From the NCBI RefSeq assembly GCF_011397635.1, contig NC_064769.1, forward strand, positions 40,828,033 to 40,892,032: a stretch of DNA of 64,000 bases, read 5' to 3'. Below are positions 40,102 through 51,083 of the stretch, one piece after another. The notes beneath the pieces are model-generated. The model worked only from the letters and a program-made list of their open reading frames with translations, was not told where the DNA came from and searched no databases. Origin of the DNA: Epinephelus fuscoguttatus. Its lineage: Eukaryota > Chordata > Actinopteri > Perciformes > Serranidae. The position numbers were made by a program, and so were the translations under genes. Each line of letters starts with the position of its first letter. The first letter of the stretch is position 1.

Positions 40102-43060
40102 GTGTCTGTCCCCCGACCGCCTAAATTATCTAAATCTAAAATTAAACAAAGAGGAGTTGTGCATAACAACCTCATAAAAATTAAAACCTCTTCTCTGACA
40201 GAAAGACAAAACAGGAGAATTAAATGCGGACTGTTAAATATCAGGTCTCTATCGTCTAAAGCAGTGTTAGTAAACGAATTAACATCAGATAATCATATTG
40301 ATTTACTCAGTCTCACTGAAACCTGGCTGTGTCAAGATGAATATGTTAGTCTAAATGAGTCCACTCCTCCCAGTCATAATAATACCCACATTCCTCGAGG
40401 CAGCGGCCGAGGAGGGGGAGTTGCAGCCATTTTTAACTCTAGTCTGTTAATCAGTCCTAAACCTAAACTAGATTATAATTCATTTGAAAGCCTCGTTCTT
40501 AGTCTTTTACATCCGACCTGGAAAACCTCGCAGCCACTTTTATTTGTTATAGTGTACCGTGCTCCTGGCCCGTATTCTGAATTTTTATCTGAATTCTCAG
40601 AGTTTTTATCCAGTTTAGTTCTTAAATCAGATAAAGTTATTATTGTAGGCGATTTTAACATTCATGTCGACGTTGATAATGACTCCTGGCTACCGCTTAT
40701 CTCATTATTAGACTCCATTGGCTTCAGTCAGGGTGTACATGAACCTACTCATTGTTTTAACCATACCCTCGATCTAGTTCTGACGTATGGAATTGAAATT
40801 GATAACCTAAAAGTCTTTCCACAGAATCCCGGATCGGATCATTATCTGATTACTTTTGATTTCTTTTTTACTCGATTACACGCCACTCAGCAACAGTTAC
40901 TATACTAGATGTTTATCAGATAGTGCTGTCGCAAAACTTAAGGAAAAGATTACTTCGTTAAATTCAATACCAATACCTTCAGTAACAGAGGTTTCCGTGC
41001 CGACTTTAACCTCTCCCGAATTGATCATTTTGTTGATAGCACCGTAGGCTCGCTACGAACAACGCTCGACTCTGTAGCTCCTCTTAAAAAGAAGTTAAAA
41101 GAAAGTTCGCCCTTGGTATAACTCTCAAACCCGTAAGTTAAAACAAATATCGCGAAAATTTGAAAGGAATTGGCGATTAACCAAACTGGAAGAATCTCGT
41201 TTAATCTGGACAGACAGTCTCAAAACTTATAAGAGGGGCCTCCGCAATGCCAGAGCAAACTATTACTCAGCATTAATAGAAGACAATAAGAACAACCCCA
41301 GGTTTCTTTTCAGCACTGTAGCCAGGCTGACTGAGAGTCAGAGCTCTATTGAGCCTTGTATTCCCTTAGCCCTTAGCAGTAATGATTTTATGAGCTTTTT
41401 TAATGACAAAATTCTAACTATTAGAGGCAAAATTCATGACCTCCTGCCCTCAGATAGTACCTATCTAACCTCAAACACAGCTGTAAAATCTAATATATAT
41501 TTAGATTGCTTCTCCCCAATTTCTCTTCAAGAATTGACTGCAGTGATTTCTTCATCCAAATCATCGTGTCTCTTAGACCCCATCCCAACTAGGCTACTTA
41601 AGGAGGTCTTACCTATAGTTAACACTCATATATTAGATATGATCAATATATCCTTATTAACAGGCTATGTACCACAGTCTTTTAAGGTAGCTGTAATTAA
41701 ACCTCTACTAAAAAAGCCCACCCTGGATCCAGAGGTGTTAGCCAACTATAGACCAATATCTAATCTTCCCTTTATGTCAAAGATCCTTGAGAAAGTAGTC
41801 GCAGACCAGCTGTGTGATTTTCTCCAGGATAATAATTTATTTGAGGAATTTCAGTCAGGATTTAGAGTGCATCATAGCACTGAGACAGCTCTAGTTAAAA
41901 TTACAAATGACCTTCTGATTGCTTCAGACAAAGGACTCTCTCTGTACTTGTTTTATTAGATCTTAGTGCGCGCTTGACACAATTGACCATCAAATTCTGC
42001 TGCAGAGACTGGATCACTTAATTGGCTTAAAAGGTTCAGCACTAAGCTGGTTTAAATCTTATTTATCTGATCGTTTTCAATTTGTTGACGTCGCAATGAA
42101 CCATCCTTACTGACTAAAGTTTGTTTTGGAGTTCCGCAAGGTTCTGTGCTCGGACCAATCCTGTTTACTCTATATATGCTTCCGTTAGGTAACATCATTA
42201 GAAATCACTCTATAAATTTCCATTGTTATGCGGATGATACTCAGTTGTATTTATCAATGAAACCAGAAGAAAGCAATCAATTAACTAAACTCCATAATTG
42301 CCTTAAAGACATAAAAACTTGGATGAGCACCAATTTCCTGATGTTAAATTCAGACAAAACTGAAGTTATTGTTCTTGGCCCCAAACAACTCAGAGACTCT
42401 TTATCTGATGACATAGTTTCTCTAGATGGCATTGCTCTGGCCTCTAGCACTACCGTAAGAAACCTCGGAGTAACATTTGATCAAGATTTGTCTTTTAATT
42501 CTCATTTAAAACAAACCTCACGGACTGCATTTTTTCATCTGCGTAATATTGCGAAAATTAGGCCTATCCTGACCCGAAAAGATGCAGAAAAATTGGTCCA
42601 CGCTTTTGTTACCTCAAGGCTGGATTATTGTAACTCTCTATTATCAGGTAGCTCTAGTAAGTCCTTAAAAACTCTCCAGCTAATTCAGAATGCAGCACGT
42701 GTACTAACAGGAACTAAGAAACGCGATCATATCTCTCCTGTTTTAGCTTCTCTGCACTGGCTCCCTGTAAAATCCAGAATTGAATTTAAAATCCTACTGT
42801 TAACTTATAAAGCTCTAAATGGTCAAGCTCCATCATATCTTAGAGAGCTCATAGTGCCATATTATCCCACCAGAACACTGCGCTCTGAGAACGCAGGGTT
42901 ACTCGTGGTCCCTAAAGTCTCCAAAGTAGATCAGGAGCCAGAGCCTTTAGCTATCAGGCTCCTCTCCTGTGGAATCATCTTCCTGTTACGGTCCGGGAGG
43001 CAGACACCACATTTAAGACTAGACTTAAGACTTTCCTCTTTGATAAAGCTTATAGTTAGG
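40102..43060 (+). pseudogene. L2 ORF2: endonuclease and reverse transcriptase, frameshifted
   Basis: The endonuclease (40102-40908) shows [35 protein letters not shown] and [10 protein letters not shown]. The linker (40900-41390) is broken. The reverse transcriptase shows VLANYRPISNLPFMSKILEK and FQSGFRVHHSTETALVK (41390-41959), then, after frameshifts at 41960-42146, [16 protein letters not shown]-like and [11 protein letters not shown] (42220-42260). The C-terminal domain runs through [12 protein letters not shown] and [13 protein letters not shown]. Compared with the 3' fragment at 23.8 kb, this copy lacks five bases near 43008, which shifts the last 25 codons. Inactive. Confidence 0.9.
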
Positions 43061-43534
43061 GCTGGCTCAGGCTTGTCCTGTACCAGCCCTTAGTTAAACT
43101 GACTTAGGCCTAGTCTGCCGGAGGACCCTCTCTATAATACACCGGGCCCCTTCTCTCCTTCTCTCTCTCTCTCTCTCTCGAATCCTATTACTGAATCTAG
43201 CTAACCCGGCCATTCTGGATGTCACTAACTCTGCTTCTTATCCGGAGCCTTTGTGATCCACTGTCTCTCAGATTAACTCATATCACAGCGGTGCCTGGAC
43301 AGCGTGACGTGTGTGGTTGTGCTGCTGCCGTGGTCCTGCCAGATGCCTCCTGCTGCTGCTGCCATCATTAGTCATTAGTCATACTTCTTCTGTTATTATA
43401 CACATATGATTATTGTCACACATGTATACTGCCAGGTATTAATACATACTTTCAACATATTGTACCGCAGTAACCAGAACTATAACTATAATATTATTAC
43501 TTCCATTAATGTTGTTGTAAGATACTGTCATTAC

Positions 43535-43584
<50 letters not shown>

Positions 43585-43863
43585 GTGTCATATGGATTAC
43601 TGTTAATTTATCATGTTGATCTGTTCTGTACGACATCTATTGCACGTCTGTCCGTCCTGGAAGAGGGATCCCTCCTCAGTTGCTCTTCCTGAGGTTTCTA
43701 CCGTTTTTTTTCCCCCGTTAAAGGGGTTTTTTTGGGGAGTTTTTCCTTATCCGCTGTGAGGGTCTTAAGGACAGAGGGATGTCGTATGCTGTAAAGCCCT
43801 GTGAGGCAAATTGTGATTTGTGATATTGGGCTTTATAAATAAAATTGAATTGAATTGAATTGA

Positions 43864-44033
43864 AAGTATGTTTGTAAAATGTGCAGCGTGTTTAAGTGCA
43901 TCTTGATGATGTCACCACGTACAGCCAGTGGCACTGATGACATCATGTGATTATTACATTAAGTTCACTGTTAGTAGATACACTGAAGTTATCACACCTT
44001 CAATCCAGTAATTATATTATTAAATTATTATTT
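43864..44033. other. short non-repetitive spacer
   Basis: No feature seen between the L2 tail and the 17-bp array. Confidence 0.5.
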
Positions 44034-47000
44034 TAGTCCATAGATCACTGTAGTCCATACATCATTGTAGTCCATAGATCACTGTAGTCCATACATCATT
44101 GTAGTCCATAGATCATTGTAGTCCATAGATCATTGTAGTCCATACATCATTGTAGTCCATAGATCATTGTAGTCCATACATCATTGTAGTCCATAGATCA
44201 TTGTAGTCCATACATCATTGTAGTCCATAGATCACTGTAGTCCATACATCATTGTAGTCCATAGATCACTGTAGTCCATACATCATTGTAGTCCATAGAT
44301 CACTGTAGTCCATACATCATTGTAGTCCATAGATCATTGTAGTCCATAGATCATTGTAGTCCATACATCATTGTAGTCCATAGATCATTGTAGTCCATAG
44401 ATCACTGTAGTCCACACATCATTGTAGTCCATAGATCATTGTAGTCCATAGATCACTGTAGTCCATACATCATTGTAGTCCACACATCACTGTAGTCCAT
44501 AGATCATTGTAGTCCATAGATCACTGTAGTCCATACATCACTGTAGTCCATACATCATTGTAGTCCACACATCATTGTAGTCCATAGATCACTGTAGTCC
44601 ACACATCACTGTAGTCCATACATCATTGTAGTCCACACATCACTGTAGTCCATAGATCATTGTAGTCCATAGATCACTGTAGTCCACACATCATTGTAGT
44701 CCATAGATCACTGTAGTCCACACATCACTGTAGTCCATACATCACTGTAGTCCACACATCATTGTAGTCCATAGATCATTGTAGTCCATACATCATTGTA
44801 GTCCATACATCATTGTAGTCCACACATCACTGTAGTCCATACATCATTGTATTCCATAGATCACTGTAGTCCATACATCATTGTAGTCCACACATCATTG
44901 TAGTCCATAGATCACTGTAGTCCACACATCACTGTAGTCCATACATCATTGTATTCCATAGATCACTGTAGTCCATACATCATTGTAGTCCATACATCAT
45001 TGTAGTCCACAGATCATTGTAGTCCACACATCATTGTAGTCCATACATCACTGTAGTCCACAGATCATTGTAGTCCATAGATCATTGTAGTCCACAGATC
45101 ATTGTAGTCCACACATCATTGTAGTCCATACATCACTGTAGTCCACAGATCATTGTAGTCCATAGATCATTGTAGTCCATACATCATTGTAGTCCACACA
45201 TCATTGTAGTCCACACATCATTGTAGTCCATAGATCACTGTAGTCCATAGATCACTGTAGTCCACACATCATTGTAGTCCACACATCACTGTAGTCCATA
45301 CATCACTGTAGTCCATACATCATTGTAGTCCACAGATCATTGTAGTCCACAGATCATTGTAGTCCATACATCACTGTAGTCCATACATCATTGTAGTCCA
45401 TACATCATTGTAGTCCACAGATCATTGTAGTCCACACATCATTGTAGTCCACAGATCATTGTAGTCCACACATCATTGTAGTCGATACATCACTGTAGTC
45501 CACAGATCATTGTAGTCCATACATCATTGTAGTCCACACATCACTGTAGTCCATAGATCACTGTAGTCCACACATCACTGTAGTCCACACATCATTGTAG
45601 TCCACAGATCATTGTAGTCCACAGATCACTGTAGTCCATAGATCACTGTAGTCCATAGATCACTGTAGTCCACACATCATTGTAGTCCACACATCACTGT
45701 AGTCCATACATCACTGTAGTCCACACATCATTGTAGTCCACAGTTCATTGTAGTCCACAGATCATTGTAGTCCACACATCACTGTAGTCCACAGATCACT
45801 GTAGTCCATAGATCATTGTAGTCCATACATCATTGTAGTCCATACATCATTGTAGTCCACACATCACTGTAGTCCACACATCATTGTAGTCCATAGATCA
45901 CTGTAGTCCATAGATCACTGTAGTCCACAGATCATTGTAGTCCACAGATCACTGTAGTCCATAGATCACTGTAGTCCATACATCACTGTAGTCCACACAT
46001 CATTGTAGTCCACAGATCATTGTAGTCCACACATCACTGTAGTCCACAGATCACTGTAGTCCATAGATCATTGTAGTCCACACATCACTGTAGTCCATAG
46101 ATCACTGTAGTCCACACATCACTGTAGTCCACACATCATTGTAGTCCATACATCATTGTAGTCCATACATCATTGTAGTCCACAGATCATTGTAGTCCAT
46201 ACATCATTGTAGTCCACACATCATTGTAGTCCATACATCATTGTAGTCCATACATCATTGTAGTCCACACATCATTGTAGTCCATACATCATTGTAGTCC
46301 ATACATCATTGTAGTCCACAGATCATTGTAGTCCACACATCATTGTATCACATTGTAGTCTATACATCATTGTAGTTCATACATCATTGTAAATTCATAG
46401 ATTGTAGTCTACACATCACTGTAAATCCATGATCACTGTAGTCTACATCATTGTAGTCTACATTATTGTAGTCTACATATCATTGTAGTTTATATATCAC
46501 TGTAGTTCATAGACTATTGTAGTCTATATATCATTGTAGTCCACAGATCATTGTAGTCCATACATCATTGTAGTCCACAGATCATTGTAGTCCATACATC
46601 ATTGTAGTCCATACATCATTGTAGTCCATAGATCACTGTAGTCCACAGATCATTGTAGTCCATACATCATTGTAGTCCACAGATCATTGTAGTCCACAGA
46701 TCATTGTAGTCCATACATCATTGTAGTCCACAGATCACTGTAGTCCATACATCATTGTAGTCCATACATCATTGTAGTCCATACATCATTGTAGTCCATA
46801 GATCACTGTAGTCCACACATCATTGTAGTCCATACATCATTGTAGTCCACAGATCATTGTAGTCCACAGATCATTGTAGTCCATACATCATTGTAGTCCA
46901 CAGATCACTGTAGTCCATACATCATTGTAGTCCATACATCATTGTAGTCCATAGATCACTGTAGTCCACAGATCATTGTAGTCCACACATCATTGTAGTC

Positions 47001-47230
47001 CATACATCACTGTAGTCCACAGATCATTGTAGTCCACACATCATTGTAGTCCATACATCACTGTAGTCCACACATCATTGTAGTCCATAGATCACTGTAG
47101 TCCACAGATCATTGTAGTCCACACATCATTGTAGTCCATACATCACTGTAGTCCACAGATCATTGTAGTCCACACATCATTGTAGTCCATACATCATTGT
47201 AGTCCACACATCATTGTAGTCCATAGATCA
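44034..47230. repeat. 17-bp minisatellite, about 188 copies
   Basis: The unit is TAGTCCATAGATCATTG (17 bp), with a few recurrent variants: CATAGATC/CATACATC/CACAGATC/CACACATC and CATTG/CACTG. One degenerate patch lies at 46345-46530. Not a multiple of three and free of ORFs. Its right end is about 10 bp from the slc31a1 promoter region. Confidence 0.96.
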
Positions 47231-47239
47231 CATGCTCTC

Positions 47240-47400
47240 TGCTCAGTCACACCGACACCGCTTACGTGGCTCCAACAAAGCCCCGCCCCTCACCGCAGAA
47301 CTCGCCTTCCGATTGGTCCAAATTGATTTTTACCCGCCTCTTAGCCCAGCCCCTGTATGCAGCGTAAAGACGTCATGACGCAGGGACACGGAAGTGGTGT
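47240..47400 (+). promoter_or_regulatory. slc31a1: slc31a1 promoter
   Basis: A short CpG-containing stretch with GC box CCCCGCCCC (47281-47289), an inverted CCAAT box GATTGG (47311-47316) and a CRE-like GACGTCATGACG (47369-47380). No TATA box at the usual spacing. It precedes a purine-rich noncoding exon. Assigned to slc31a1 because that gene begins downstream on the same strand with an acceptor one base before its ATG. Confidence 0.65.
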
Positions 47401-47538
47401 CAGAGCTGAAAGTCGGACGGTGGACGGACCTTCTTCCTTCTGGATTTCTGTTGTTTTATTTTTTCGCGGGTTTTAAGTTTCGTGTTTCGGAGCCGAAACG
47501 GAGAAGAAGAAGTAGAAGAATAACCGGAAGACTTCCAG
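47395..47538 (+). other. slc31a1: slc31a1 noncoding exon 1 (predicted)
   Basis: It ends with the donor ACTTCCAG|GTGAGCT (47538/47539). The first coding exon begins at 51083, after CTCTGCAG, one base before the ATG, so an upstream noncoding exon is required. Human SLC31A1 also has a noncoding exon 1. The 5' limit is a guess. Confidence 0.6.
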
Positions 47539-47566
47539 GTGAGCTCGCGATCTGTTTCTGTTTATT

Positions 47567-47567
47567 A

Positions 47568-47608
<41 letters not shown>

Positions 47609-47730
47609 TGACCTCTGCTGATACACACTAGCACACTGTTTGCCACCGTACGAAACTCCTTAGAGAAGTGTCACAGTTTAAGACTTTAAAGCGCGTAACA
47701 AAGAACACGCGCCTGCGAGGTTCGAACCTG
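47567..47730. repeat. (GT)n plus 115-bp segment, second copy
   Basis: (GT)n at 47568-47606, then 47607-47722, matching 34937-35056 apart from changes that are mostly CpG to TpG/CpA in the other copy. Lies at the start of slc31a1 intron 1. Confidence 0.8.
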
Positions 47731-48119
47731 TGGCAGTTTCAGGACGAGGCGGGTCCTGTAGTGAATTCGGCTCGTCCTGAATTCACCTGTCGAGTTCCCA
47801 TTCCCACAAACCCTCACCTGGTGTGACCTGACCGACATTCATCTCCGCCGCCGTCTCCGCCAGCTGCACTGGGACAAACTGGGAGGATTTTAAATGGGAT
47901 CTGGTTCGGAAGGAATTTTACAGTGACCGGATGCTCGTGCGTTGGCATGGCGGCTGAGGAGCTAAAGTGCCACGTGCACGAGCCCGGCAGCAGAAACAGG
48001 TCCGGTCAGGTGTGAGAGTTGGCATCATGTTGTGAACTGAGACTGAGGATGACAACAATGAAGACAATGTGAGACAACATGTCCAATAAAAACCAGCAGG
48101 TGTGAGACACAATAGGAGC

Positions 48120-48555
48120 CTTCATACAGAGACAGACAGAGACACACAGAGACAGAGACAGAGATACAAAGAGACACAGAGACAGACAGAGAGACAGGGA
48201 CACACAGAGACACAGAGACAGAGATACAAAGAGACACAGAGACAGACAGAGACACACAGAGACAGAGATACAAAGAGACACAGAGACAGACAGAGAGACA
48301 GAGACACACAGAGACACAGAGACAGAGATACAAAGAGACACAGAGACAGACAGAGACACACAGAGACAGAGATACAAAGAGACACAGAGACAGACAGAGA
48401 GACAGAGACACACAGAGACAGAGAGACAGACACAGAGATACAAAGAGACACAGAGACAGACAGAGAGACAGAGACACACAGAGACAGAGAGACAGACACA
48501 GAGATACAAAGAGACACAGAGACAGACAGAGAGACAGAGACACACAGAGACACCC
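48120..48555. repeat. GAGACAGACAGAGACACACA minisatellite
   Basis: GACA/GAGACA words in composite units of about 52-66 bp with a recurring AGAGATACAAAGAGACAC. Minus-strand frames read as Cys/Leu/Ser/Val-rich chains; these are repeat artefacts. In slc31a1 intron 1. Confidence 0.93.
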
Positions 48556-48609
48556 GTTTTCTTCAATAAGAAACTTGCACTTTGGGAAATAGTTAAGAAC
48601 ATAACAGCC

Positions 48610-48870
48610 TTTCATATGTGAACACCAGAGGAGGAAGTGTCAGTTGTGCTGGGTGAAGGGACAGCAGCTCCTCTGGCAGCTAAACATGTATCTGCCTGCC
48701 ACAACCTGAGGGACTCACTCACTATGACATCCTAACATGCATTTATATCCAGTTGTATACATTATATTGTGTTGTATTGTAATATTGTAAGTTTGTATGT
48801 AAATATTCTGTAAAATGCTTTGGCAACAACATATTTCTGTTCATGCCAATAAAGCTGTTTGAACTGTGAG
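48610..48870 (+). mobile_element. LINE 3' tail fragment
   Basis: CACAACCTGAGGGACTCACT ... AAAATGCTTTGGCAACAACA ... CATGCCAATAAAGCTGTTTG resembles the tail of L1/Tx1-type fish LINEs (compare GCTTTGGCAATATGTACAG at 27282). Followed by (GA)n and (CA)n. Only the 3' part is present. Confidence 0.55.
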
Positions 48871-48878
48871 AGAGAGAG

Positions 48879-48912
<34 letters not shown>

Positions 48913-49227
48913 CTTCATATGTGACACCTGTTCTTCTTGACTTGTGACACAGTCTGAGCCTCAGTAACGTCACACTGAGTCCGATCTGGAAATCCATCCG
49001 TAACTTTGCTTCTTCCTCTACAATGTAAATTGCAGAATCTCTTCTTGAGAGATTACACTGAGTCCAACAAACATCTCTACAACAACTTCAGCTTCACTGT
49101 GTCAAGTTGGTTTGTTCCTTTGCTTCCTGTCAGCCGTGCTCTGCTTCACTGGACACTTCGAGGCACATGTGGGCGGGGCCAGACCCTCGCTCACCTGCGC
49201 CACATTTCAAGTTGATTGTGATTTATA

Positions 49228-49386
49228 AAGAGAAACATGCGTGGGACATGCGTGGAACACGTGTGGGACATGCGTGGGACATGCATGGAACATGTGTGGA
49301 ACATAAGTGGGACATGCATGGAACACTTGTGGGACATGCGTGGAACACTTGTGGGACATGCGTGGGACATGCGTGGGACATGCGTG
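49228..49386. repeat. GTGGGACATGC 10/20-bp minisatellite
   Basis: Tandem GTGGGACATG/CGTGGAACAC units, about 15 copies, in slc31a1 intron 1. Confidence 0.9.
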
Positions 49387-49689
49387 AGTACAGAGCAGTA
49401 GTACAGAGCCTGGGTGTGGACGCCATGAGTCTCCACACAGAACACATGAAGACAACAGGAAGTCAGTGCGGCGCCCTCTGAGGCTGTGAGGCGTTCAGAG
49501 GTCACACTGTTATCTGGTTTATCACAGTGTTTCCCAACCTGAGGCTCGTGGCCTCCTGCAGGTCCACAGGTCAGTCTGATCACATGACTCTCCTCCACGC
49601 TGTCACAGCCTCTGTGTGACACGTGGACCCCTCATGTTGCCACACAGCCGCCATCGCACACATCAGGTGTTCCATTGTGTCATTCTCAT

Positions 49690-49910
49690 CAACACCACAT
49701 GTTAAAAACAGCCTGTGGGAACACAGACAGGGGTCAAAGGTCAGATGTCATTGTGAACTCAGTAAACATGTTTTCGACTATAACTGAAGAGTTGATGTGT
49801 TTATTCTGACCAAATGTGACACAAATGTCTAACAGGATAAAATAATGTAGGTCAGAAGGTCAAAGGTCAGCGTCACCGTGACATCGTCATGTTCTGAGGT
49901 AATATCTGAG
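49690..49910. repeat. dispersed-repeat remnant with two DR1 motifs
   Basis: Contains GGGTCAAAGGTCA (49731-49743) and AGGTCAAAGGTCA (49857-49869), within wording (AAGGTCAAAGGTCAGCGTCA, CGTGACATCGTCATGTTCTG) that I recognise from a common fish repeat. No ends visible. Confidence 0.45.
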
Positions 49911-50432
49911 GAGCAAGGAGGGGTGAAGTGAGACTGCTGATTGGTCGGGTGTTGCGTGTAAAGCGTCCCTGTCTGGACACACATGTAAAGTGCGCCCTGA
50001 TTGGTCACTGCAGAGCAGAGGGCGAGAGACTCTTATACTGATGCTGACTCGTCCCAGCACAAAACAGGAAGTCAGTGTTGCCGACAGCGACCACTGACCT
50101 TCCTGTTAACGTTAATGTGGCTCTGATCTAATCACCTCAGAGCGCTCCCATTGGCTCGTTCTGGCCCTGTAGCCTCGGGGCCCTGGAGCCAATGAGATTA
50201 GAGCAGGGCGTCTGCTCAGTGATGTCAGGCTGTTACCATGGTAACCGTGGTTACAGTTGTCATCCTTGTCCTCAGTGTTCAGTCGGTCTGTGTCTCTGGT
50301 GGAGTCAGCAGCACCTTGAGTGAAGAAGCATCTCTGAGGTAAGACAGTGTGTTCATGTGTTCACATGTCACTGAGTGATGGGGAGGAGGAGGAGGAGGGG
50401 GAGGAGCCAAACCTGGGTGACAGGTGAACACC

Positions 50433-50472
50433 TGTCTGATGAAGACAGGTGTTCACCTGTCTTCATCAGACA
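50433..50472. repeat. perfect 40-bp palindrome (19-bp arms, TT spacer)
   Basis: Left arm TGTCTGATGAAGACAGGTG, spacer TT, right arm CACCTGTCTTCATCAGACA. Surrounded by further CAGGTG/CACCTG E-boxes (50421, 50429, 50471). In slc31a1 intron 1. A related GAAGACAGGTGTTCACCTGA occurs at 55620-55639. Confidence 0.9.
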
Positions 50473-51083
50473 CCTGAAGGTTAACTGTTCTTCTGTTTGA
50501 ACTTTGACACCAGTTACAGTGAGATTAGTCAGGCTGTGTGTGTGTGTGTGTGTGTGCGTGTGTGTGTGTGTGTGTGGCGGTGGATCAGAGCAGAGACTGG
50601 CGGGCGCTAAAGTGTCAGCTGATAAAAACAGTTTTTAACAGATCTCCTGAGAGGAGGAGTTAAATCCTACAAATTAATCACCATATAGATGACGGACGAT
50701 TTTTGGAGCCAGACGTGACCATTTTTGGGTGAGAGGGCGGGGCTGACGGGGACACTGTCAGCAGAAAGCCTGTCACTCAAAGAGGCCCCGCCCTCTCAAT
50801 GATGCGTCACTTTAAGCCTTTTTGAAGGAGACGGCTATTTGCTTCTTCCTGTTTAAATAGATCCCAAATTAAAAACCATAATAATTAGAACACCATCACG
50901 TCACCACCACCATCATCATCATCATCATCATCACGTCAGGACCTTGTGGTGCAAACGTAGGATCTTGCCAGAATTACGCCTTAACTACCCTGCAGCACTT
51001 CTCCTGTCTACCCCCCGAAGCATCATGGGAACTGTAGTTCCAAAACCTGATATATCTTGTGTGTTGTTTAGATCCTCTGCAGC

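Larger units (their letters stand above)
38880..43863 (+). mobile_element. near full-length L2-clade LINE, decayed
   Basis: 5' UTR about 38880-39134, ORF1 39135-40000, ORF2 40102-about 43060, then a long 3' UTR with (CT)n tracts (43155-43180, 43540-43580) and the L2 tail TTGGGCTTTATAAATAAAAT followed by (GAATT)n at 43845-43863. Several frameshifts inactivate both ORFs. The target duplication could not be resolved. Confidence 0.9.

Noticed and set aside
44034-47230. Centromere-type satellite
   Set aside because: The unit is 17 bp, far shorter than usual centromeric monomers, and the array is only 3.2 kb beside a gene promoter; minisatellite is the simpler reading.
47607-47730. tRNA gene or tRNA SINE, from the B-box-like GGTTCGAACC at about 47718
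   Set aside because: No A-box at the right distance and no T-arm complementarity around it on either strand.
48006-48615. Cys/Leu/Ser/Val-rich minus-strand frame of about 198 codons, like a cysteine-rich secreted protein
   Set aside because: It is the complement of the GACAGAGACACA array; there is no signal peptide followed by unique sequence.
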